6,014 bases of DNA from an uncultured Bacilli bacterium (lineage in GTDB: Bacteria > Bacillota_I > Bacilli_A > RF39 > UBA660): the NCBI GenBank assembly GCA_934162555.1, contig CAKPJE010000067.1, positions 1-6,014 on the forward strand. The letters are read 5' to 3'. Within the stretch, counting starts at the first letter, position 1. Each line of letters opens with the position of its first letter. The notes under the pieces were generated by a model that ran no database searches, was not told where the DNA came from, and saw only the letters and a list, made by a program, of their open reading frames with translations. Below are positions 1-5,089 of the stretch, in pieces. Made by a program: the position numbers and the translations under genes.

Positions 1-1
1 T

Positions 2-73
2 TTTACAACCATCTATATAATTTTTGGTATATTCTTTATAATATCAGGAATATGGGGGATATTTAATGGATAA
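2..73 (+). CDS. C-terminal end of a membrane protein (5' partial)
   Basis: The reading frame entering the window at base 2 is open to a TAA at 71-73. It encodes 23 residues that form one hydrophobic stretch (pattern TTIYIIFGIFFIISG, then IWGIFNG at the end), which reads like a C-terminal transmembrane helix. The frame beginning at base 1 is also open (stop at 64-66) but gives a mixed, less protein-like peptide, and the frame from base 3 stops at once. If real, the gene overlaps the start of the downstream ylxM-like gene by eight bases, as is common in compact operons. The fragment is too short to assign a family. It does not resemble the end of FtsY, the usual upstream neighbour of ylxM. Confidence 0.5.
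   Translation, partial: FTTIYIIFGIFFIISGIWGIFNG
37..59 (+). promoter_or_regulatory. Possible -10 box and Shine-Dalgarno of the ylxM-like gene
   Basis: A perfect TATAAT lies at 37-42 and a GGGGGA Shine-Dalgarno at 54-59, six bases before the ATG at 66. The ribosome site decides the start. No convincing -35 box is seen at the correct distance, and the -10 lies inside the putative upstream coding end, so the promoter part is tentative. If it is used, the transcript leader would be only about 15-17 bases. The layout closely resembles that before the acyltransferase gene at 2183. Confidence 0.4.
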
Positions 74-356
74 TATTTTAAGATATAATAAATTATTTGA
101 TTATTATGGTTCTTTACTAACTGAAAAAGAACAAATATATTTTAAAGAATATTATTTTGAAAACTTATCATTAAGTGAAATAGCATCTAACTATGAAGTA
201 AGTAGAAATGCAGTCCATAAACTAATAAAATCTTGTGAAATGAAATTAGAAGATTTTGAAAATAAACTTGGAATCATTAAAAGAGATGAAAAAATAAAAG
301 AATATTTAAAACAAATAAAAGATGAAAGGGTTTCTAAAATATTAGAAATAATGTGA
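66..356 (+). CDS. ylxM: YlxM/UPF0122-family helix-turn-helix protein
   Basis: This 96-residue protein matches the YlxM/P13 family (UPF0122) along its length. The N-terminal segment (LFDYYGSLLTEKEQIYFKEYY, about 10-30) is the family hallmark. It is followed by a sigma-70 region-4-like helix-turn-helix (LSLSEIASNYEVSRNAVHKLIK, about 34-55) and a charged helical tail. The normal family length is about 100-110 residues. In Gram-positive bacteria ylxM usually lies next to ffh and is thought to modulate the signal recognition particle pathway. Here no ffh or ftsY is visible: the gene is followed directly by a HerA-type ATPase, so its role at this locus is open and it may be a paralogue. The start is set by GGGGGA six bases upstream. 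The stop is TGA, and the next gene begins three bases later in the same frame. The family assignment is by remembered motif similarity. Confidence 0.8.
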   Translation: MDNILRYNKLFDYYGSLLTEKEQIYFKEYYFENLSLSEIASNYEVSRNAVHKLIKSCEMKLEDFENKLGIIKRDEKIKEYLKQIKDERVSKILEIM

Positions 357-359
357 TTT

Positions 360-2117
360 ATGTTTGGAAAAATATTATATATTGGGGATAATATAGCAAG
401 AGTCGCACTTGTTGAAGGTGCAGTTGTAAGTGATATAATGAACTTACATGTTATTTTTGAAGATGAAAAAAAACAAATACTTGGTGAAGTAGATGATATA
501 AGTGATAAAGAAATTAAAATATCATTTCTAGGTGAAATAGTTAATGGTAAATTTGTTGGTGGCGTTATTAGAAAACCTAGTTTAACAAGTAAAATAAGAC
601 CAATTGATTCAAGTGAAATGCGCATGATCGTTGGCGAATCAGGTAATGATACAATGTTACTTGGTTATTCACCACTTTACGATGACTGTCCTGTTAGAAT
701 AAAATACAATGATTTATTTAGTAATCATATGGCTATATTTGGTAATACAGGATCAGGTAAATCATGCGGTGTCGCAAGATTATTACAAAATGTTTTCAAT
801 AATAAAGAATACTTACCATTTAGATCAAATATATTTTTATTTGATGCTTATGGTGAATATCATAATGCCTTTAGAGATATTAATAAGTATAATGTTAATT
901 TAAATTTTAAATACTATACTACTAATTTACATGATACTGAAGGAGAAATATTAAATATACCATTATGGCTATTAGATGTTGATGATATGGCAATATTACT
1001 AGGCGCAACTAATCATGGTCAAATCACTATTCTAGAAAGAGCATTAAAGTTAGTAGCGATCTTTGCTGAAAATGGTGAAGATGCCCACAAATATAAAAAT
1101 CATTTAATTGCCAAAGCAATTATGACAATTCTTTATACAAATCAAACATCTGCATCTAAAAGAAACGATATATTCAGTATTATTCAAACTTGTTCAACAC
1201 CAGAATTTAACTTAGAATCTATTATTCAAGGTGTTGGTTATCAAAGAAGATTTAGGGAATGCTTTATCATTGATACAGCAGGAAACTTTTGTGAAAGTGT
1301 TTTAATTACTCAATATATTCAAGGATTTATTGATGAAGAACTTGAAAAATATGAAGCAAGTAGTATGGGATACTATACGTTAGAAGATTTTGAGCAAGCT
1401 TTATCATTTACTTTAATTAGTGAAGGCTTTTTAAGAAATGAACAAACCTATGGTGATGCTGTTACTTTAAAAGTAAAATTACATGCTTTAGTTATTGGTG
1501 AAAATTCTAATTATTTTAAAGTTCCGTCTTATATAACAAGAGAAAAGTATATTGCTTCCTTAATATCAAATGGTAATAAAAAGGTTCAAATTATTAACTT
1601 CAATTTAGAAGAAGTAGATGATCATTTTGCTAAAGCAGTTACTAAAATATTTACAAAAATGCTATTTAATTTTGCTAAATCTTTAAAATCTAGGGCATCT
1701 ATACCTTTTCATATATTTTTGGAAGAAGCCCATAGATATGTTAAAAATGATGAGGATTCATATTTAATTGGTTATAACATTTTTGAGCGTGTTGCTAAAG
1801 AAGGAAGAAAATATGGTGTTATGCTAAATTTAATTTCTCAAAGACCAGTTGAATTATCGGAAACAGTTATTTCTCAGTGTAGTAATTTTATGATATTTAA
1901 AATGAACCATCCAAGAGATTTGGAATATATAAAGATGATGCTTCCTAATATTAATAATGAAATTGTTGAAAAGCAAAAATCACTTCAACCTGGTACTTGT
2001 GTTGCTTTTGGTAAAGCATTTAAAATACCAATGATTGTTAAAATGCAAATGCCAGATCCAGCACCATATAGTTCCAGTTGCGACATTTATGAAACATGGA
2101 AAGCAAATAGGGGATAA
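360..2117 (+). CDS. herA: HerA-type DNA translocase ATPase (HAS-barrel/DUF87)
   Basis: A 585-residue ATPase of the HerA/FtsK superfamily. Residues 1 to about 75 form a beta-rich HAS-barrel-like domain. The Walker A is GNTGSGKS at 128-135, with K134 contacting nucleotide. The HerA-typical strand FDAYGEY follows at 161-167. Walker B is IFLEEAH at 452-458, with E455/E456 as the acidic pair. The segment VAKEGRKYG at 478-486 carries the probable arginine finger, and ISQRP at 492-496 is the sensor motif. A helical insertion of about 180 residues lies between the two halves of the core. The family forms hexameric rings that move along double-stranded DNA, usually with a nuclease (NurA) or, in bacterial defence loci, a Sir2 or DUF4297-type effector. 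No such partner is visible here. The gene has no clear Shine-Dalgarno and probably depends on coupling to ylxM. An intrinsic terminator overlaps its stop codon. The family call is firm; the biological role is not known. Confidence 0.88.
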   Translation: MFGKILYIGDNIARVALVEGAVVSDIMNLHVIFEDEKKQILGEVDDISDKEIKISFLGEIVNGKFVGGVIRKPSLTSKIRPIDSSEMRMIVGESGNDTMLLGYSPLYDDCPVRIKYNDLFSNHMAIFGNTGSGKSCGVARLLQNVFNNKEYLPFRSNIFLFDAYGEYHNAFRDINKYNVNLNFKYYTTNLHDTEGEILNIPLWLLDVDDMAILLGATNHGQITILERALKLVAIFAENGEDAHKYKNHLIAKAIMTILYTNQTSASKRNDIFSIIQTCSTPEFNLESIIQGVGYQRRFRECFIIDTAGNFCESVLITQYIQGFIDEELEKYEASSMGYYTLEDFEQALSFTLISEGFLRNEQTYGDAVTLKVKLHALVIGENSNYFKVPSYITREKYIASLISNGNKKVQIINFNLEEVDDHFAKAVTKIFTKMLFNFAKSLKSRASIPFHIFLEEAHRYVKNDEDSYLIGYNIFERVAKEGRKYGVMLNLISQRPVELSETVISQCSNFMIFKMNHPRDLEYIKMMLPNINNEIVEKQKSLQPGTCVAFGKAFKIPMIVKMQMPDPAPYSSSCDIYETWKANRG

Positions 2118-2141
2118 CTATAAGTTATTCTCTTTTATTAT
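2109..2141 (+). terminator. Intrinsic terminator closing the ylxM-herA unit
   Basis: Bases 2110-2118 (GGGGATAAC) pair with 2124-2132 (GTTATTCTC) around a five-base loop, with A2109-T2133 adding a tenth pair. Two of the pairs are G-U in the RNA. The stem is followed by TTTTATTAT. The HerA stop codon (2115-2117) lies within the left arm, so the hairpin begins inside the coding sequence. This separates the herA unit from the acyltransferase gene, which has its own promoter. Confidence 0.7.
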
Positions 2142-2161
2142 GAAATAAATTATGTTATAAT
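2133..2161 (+). promoter_or_regulatory. Extended -10 promoter of the acyltransferase-pseudokinase unit
   Basis: TGTTATAAT at 2153-2161 is a perfect -10 hexamer preceded by the TGn extension. The hexamer 17 bases upstream (TTTTAT, 2133-2138) is a poor -35 and overlaps the T-tract of the preceding terminator. The extended -10 should compensate. The inferred start, about seven bases downstream, leaves a leader of only about 12-15 bases. Confidence 0.65.
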
Positions 2162-2170
2162 CTTGTAATA

Positions 2171-2176
2171 GGGGGA
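2171..2176 (+). promoter_or_regulatory. Shine-Dalgarno GGGGGA of the acyltransferase gene
   Basis: GGGGGA lies six bases before ATG 2183 and fixes that start. It is the same hexamer at the same spacing as before ylxM (54-59). It differs from the canonical GGAGGA by one base, which can be read as a G-U wobble with the CCUCC of 16S rRNA. Confidence 0.6.
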
Positions 2177-2182
2177 AATTTT

Positions 2183-3139
2183 ATGCAAGAATTTAAAAAA
2201 ATAAATTTATTTGAAAAAAGAAAAATGACTATAGAAGAACTTGTAAAATATTATGCAGAGTATAGAATCTATTGTTATAATAAACACGACAAATTAAAGG
2301 GAATTGAATTGAGAAAAAAAATTCATTTTCTAATTAATATAATTTTGGAAATTGACAAAGTAATTTCTAGAGAAGAAAATATTATAATTGGAAATGAAAA
2401 TAAAGCTTTAAAGGATACACCAAAAATATTTGCTTGTACACATATTGGCGGAAATGATATTCAAAGAACATTACAAGTGATTAAAGAACCAGCATATTTA
2501 ATGCTTGGAGATCCGGGAATTTTATATAAAAAATTAATATATCAAGGATTAAAATTAAATGGTGTTATTCCATTGGAAACTAAAAATAGGCTAGACAGAA
2601 AAGTTGCATATAATAGGTCAATCGAATTACTTAAAAATGGTGGTAATTTATTAATCTATCCAGAAGGTGCTTGGAATGTTTCACCTAATGAGATAGTTAT
2701 GAAAACTTTTGTTGGGACAGTCAGAATGGCTAAAGAAACAGGTGCTTATATAGTACCAATAGCAGTCGAGCAGTATGGGAAAAATTTTTATTTTAATATT
2801 GGCAAAAATTATGGAATTGCAAGTAATTCTAATAAGAATGAAAACGAACTGAACAATGAATTACGTGATAAGCTTGCAACACTTAAATGGCAAATTATGG
2901 AAACACAAGAAATGGTTAAAAGGGATAACATACCAGATAATTATATACATAAATTTCAATCTGATATAGTTGAAAAATGTAATTATGGTTATGGTTTCTC
3001 ATTAGAAGATGCTCTAAGTGAAAAATTTCATGATAAGACTGTTATATCAGAAGACGAAGTATTTAGTTTTTTAAATAATTTGAATATTAATAAAAATAAT
3101 GCATTTTTATTAAGAACTAAAAAGAAAATATTAAAATAA
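2183..3139 (+). CDS. PlsC-like lysophospholipid/glycerolipid acyltransferase
   Basis: This 318-residue protein carries the blocks of the PlsC/LPLAT acyltransferase family. The catalytic HX4D box is HIGGND (H87 and D92). A Gly-Asp-Pro segment lies near 109-111. The substrate-binding block is YPEGAWN (159-165), equivalent to the usual FPEGT motif, and IVPIAV (180-185) is the fourth block. Family members move a fatty acyl chain from acyl-CoA, acyl-ACP or acyl-phosphate onto a lysolipid or related acceptor at the inner face of the membrane. The protein has no obvious transmembrane helix, which suggests a peripheral enzyme. It is longer than a typical 200-250 residue PlsC: it has about 80 extra residues at the N-terminus and a C-terminal tail of about 100 residues (220-318) rich in Asn and Lys, ending in a basic patch. 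The exact acceptor cannot be read from sequence. A pseudokinase gene follows after 26 bases, so the two are probably co-transcribed. Confidence 0.8.
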   Translation: MQEFKKINLFEKRKMTIEELVKYYAEYRIYCYNKHDKLKGIELRKKIHFLINIILEIDKVISREENIIIGNENKALKDTPKIFACTHIGGNDIQRTLQVIKEPAYLMLGDPGILYKKLIYQGLKLNGVIPLETKNRLDRKVAYNRSIELLKNGGNLLIYPEGAWNVSPNEIVMKTFVGTVRMAKETGAYIVPIAVEQYGKNFYFNIGKNYGIASNSNKNENELNNELRDKLATLKWQIMETQEMVKRDNIPDNYIHKFQSDIVEKCNYGYGFSLEDALSEKFHDKTVISEDEVFSFLNNLNINKNNAFLLRTKKKILK

Positions 3140-3147
3140 AAGATAAA

Positions 3148-3154
3148 AGAGAGG
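3148..3154 (+). promoter_or_regulatory. Shine-Dalgarno AGAGAGG of the sensor gene
   Basis: AGAGAGG lies 11 bases before ATG 3166, a slightly long spacing. The intervening TTG codons are not in frame, so the ATG is preferred. The 26-base gap to the acyltransferase stop has no terminator or promoter, which supports one operon. Confidence 0.5.
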
Positions 3155-3165
3155 TTGTTGATTTT

Positions 3166-4980
3166 ATGCAAGCAATTATTTTGCAAATAGTTGGACTACT
3201 AATAGTCTTAACATTATTAATTATGTTTTTTTCAAAGCCTAATGTTGAAAATAAAGAAACAAAAACATATTCAAAATTATTAATATTGAATTTTATATTT
3301 ATTTCTATTGGTATAATGACTTATTTTGTTGCACATTCAACTGGAAATTATACATGCATAGGAATTTTACAAAAGGCATATATGAGTGTTTTGGCATTAT
3401 TAAATATGTATTCAATGTTTTATTGTATATCCATACATGATAAAAATAATAAATATCAAACATTAAAAAATATATTATTTGTAATAACCATAATATCAAT
3501 AGTATTAATTACATTTTTACCATTAAATGTAATTTATGAAGGTGATTTACTAGATGGTAATGGGCCATCTTATGACGTCGCGATAAGTCACACAATTTTG
3601 AGCTTTTGTTTTTTCATAATTGTAACTATTTATTTTTTAATAAAAAAATATTCCATAAAAAAAATCTTGCCATATATTATTTTAATAATTCTATATTTAT
3701 CGGGATTTTTTGTTAGAACATTTTATAAGGAATTGATATTTGAAGGCTTTTATTATTCTTATATTTTATTTATTATGTTTAGCACAATAGAAAATCCGGA
3801 TATAAAAATGGCAAAAGAACTTTCTTTTCAAAAGGAATTAACGTTAGATTCATCCAAAAAAACATTAGAACTAATTGAAGAAATGTCCAATGAATTAAAA
3901 TCAACGGTAAAAGAATTAGAAATAATTGGTAATACTAAAATTGATAAAAATAATATGAATGAAATTAATAATTTACTGGCAAACTTTCAAGACAAGGCAA
4001 TTTTATTAAGTGATAGAATAAGTGGTATTTTAGACCTAGCTCTGGTAAAGAGTGATACAAAGCATGTTTCATGTAAATATGAAACGTGCGATATGCTTGA
4101 TAGATTAAAACAATTATTAATGACTGAAAAAAATAACCATACTACTAAACTAAAAATAGAAATAGCAAATGATATACCAAAAGTACTTTACGGCGATGAA
4201 GAAAATAATATTAAAGCAGTTTTATTTTTATTTGATTTTTTATCATCAATAATTGAAAACAAAAATATGAAATTAGAAATTAATAGTATTAAAGTTGGTA
4301 ACCTTTCTAAAATAAGATTCAATTTTATTACAAATGACAAAGCAATCCAAAAGTATATAGTTGAAGATAGATACACAAAAACATTAAAAATAGGTAATTA
4401 TAAAAATATTAAATATGAAATAATAAAAAATTTATTATCAAAGTTGAATGGTACACTAATAATAACAGAGAATGAAAAAAACATGAATTTTTCTCTAAAC
4501 ATAAATCAACGATTGGTAAGTGAATATGATGTTATAAGTAATAAAAAAGAAAATAAGAACGTAAAAATTGAATATAAAAATTTTAGTGGTAAAAGAATAT
4601 TAATTGTTGACAATAATAGTTTAAAAATTAAAGAATTTAAGGCATTATTAATGCCTTACAATATAGAAATTGAAACCGCACATAATCTATCTGAAATGTG
4701 TAGCGCATTAAATGAGAATGAAACTTTTGATTTAGTATTTATTGACGATATAATACCTGGTAATAATATTAGTGATTTTTCAAGAGAGGTCAACAAAGAT
4801 GATAACATATTACATTATCTAAAAAGAGAAACAAAGTATCCAATCGTTACAATTGTAATGGTTACTCAAAATAGTGAAAATTATGAGAAAAAATACCTAA
4901 AACTTGGGTTTAATGATTACATACAAAAGCCTATCAACAAGAAAAATTTGGATGCTATTTTAAATAAATATTTTATTTAA
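3166..4980 (+). CDS. 7TM hybrid sensor with degenerate histidine kinase core and receiver domain
   Basis: A 604-residue hybrid two-component-like protein. Seven hydrophobic segments (about 2-22, 37-57, 67-90, 102-123, 139-160, 167-187, 192-207) form a membrane sensor module. The linker IENPD (208-212) is followed by helices that align with a HisKA dimerisation domain, but the H box reads MSNELKSTV (240-248) where MSHELRTPL is expected, so the phospho-accepting His is Asn242. In the ATPase domain GD survives at 343-344, but the N box (about 350-363) has Asp and Ser where Asn is usual. No DxGxG motif is present, and the GLGLAI box is replaced by NYKNIKYEII (411-420). The C-terminal receiver domain (about 475-604) is better kept: D482 with N483 in the acidic pocket, phospho-acceptor D527, T567 and K588. 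Autophosphorylation therefore looks lost while receiver chemistry may remain. It could be a pseudokinase scaffold or a sensor phosphorylated by a partner. There is no DNA-binding output domain and no response regulator gene nearby. It is probably co-transcribed with the acyltransferase. Confidence 0.82.
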   Translation: MQAIILQIVGLLIVLTLLIMFFSKPNVENKETKTYSKLLILNFIFISIGIMTYFVAHSTGNYTCIGILQKAYMSVLALLNMYSMFYCISIHDKNNKYQTLKNILFVITIISIVLITFLPLNVIYEGDLLDGNGPSYDVAISHTILSFCFFIIVTIYFLIKKYSIKKILPYIILIILYLSGFFVRTFYKELIFEGFYYSYILFIMFSTIENPDIKMAKELSFQKELTLDSSKKTLELIEEMSNELKSTVKELEIIGNTKIDKNNMNEINNLLANFQDKAILLSDRISGILDLALVKSDTKHVSCKYETCDMLDRLKQLLMTEKNNHTTKLKIEIANDIPKVLYGDEENNIKAVLFLFDFLSSIIENKNMKLEINSIKVGNLSKIRFNFITNDKAIQKYIVEDRYTKTLKIGNYKNIKYEIIKNLLSKLNGTLIITENEKNMNFSLNINQRLVSEYDVISNKKENKNVKIEYKNFSGKRILIVDNNSLKIKEFKALLMPYNIEIETAHNLSEMCSALNENETFDLVFIDDIIPGNNISDFSREVNKDDNILHYLKRETKYPIVTIVMVTQNSENYEKKYLKLGFNDYIQKPINKKNLDAILNKYFI

Positions 4981-4997
4981 AACCAATCGCATAATGG

Positions 4998-5062
4998 TTG
5001 ACAATCTATTAAATATTAATAAATAGTGTATAGTTGTGCTAATGCCAGTCATATGATATAAT
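4998..5062 (+). promoter_or_regulatory. Promoter region of the serpin gene
   Basis: A perfect TATAAT at 5057-5062 has TTGTGC (5034-5039) exactly 17 bases upstream, a three-of-six -35 match. A perfect TTGACA at 4998-5003 lies further upstream, with only a weak -10 candidate (TAAATA, 5020-5025, 16-base spacer), so a second promoter is possible but poor. The rest of the 109-base gap holds no clear terminator for the upstream gene; only a five-pair AACCA/TGGTT hairpin (4981-4999) without a T-tract is seen. Read-through from the sensor gene is therefore possible. Confidence 0.55.
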
Positions 5063-5076
5063 ATAATTACAAAGGT

Positions 5077-5084
5077 AAAGGAGA
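5077..5084 (+). promoter_or_regulatory. Shine-Dalgarno AAAGGAGA of the serpin gene
   Basis: AAAGGAGA ends five bases before ATG 5090 and is the strongest canonical ribosome site in the window. It fixes the start, and the resulting protein opens with a normal signal-anchor (MKNKK followed by a hydrophobic run). Confidence 0.75.
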
Positions 5085-5089
5085 AAATA

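Noticed and set aside
354..356. TGA read as Trp (Mollicutes code), making ylxM-herA one gene
   Set aside because: Trp is TGG throughout the window and no large gene contains an internal TGA. Under the alternative code TGA would be expected often. Kept only as a read-through question.
191..625. Long open frame on the minus strand across ylxM and the start of herA
   Set aside because: It overlaps two well-supported + strand genes, is hydrophobic and low in complexity as expected for the complement of AT-rich coding DNA, and shows no recognisable motif.
709..903. Alternative + strand frame inside herA
   Set aside because: It overlaps the Walker A region of herA in another frame and has no family features.
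360..2117. Calling herA part of a known anti-phage system
   Set aside because: No effector, nuclease or other defence gene is visible, and the neighbours (YlxM, acyltransferase, sensor, serpin) are not typical of a defence island.
4981..4999. AACCA/TGGTT inverted repeat after the sensor gene as a terminator
   Set aside because: There are only five pairs, a nine-base loop and no T-tract, so it cannot be supported as an intrinsic terminator.
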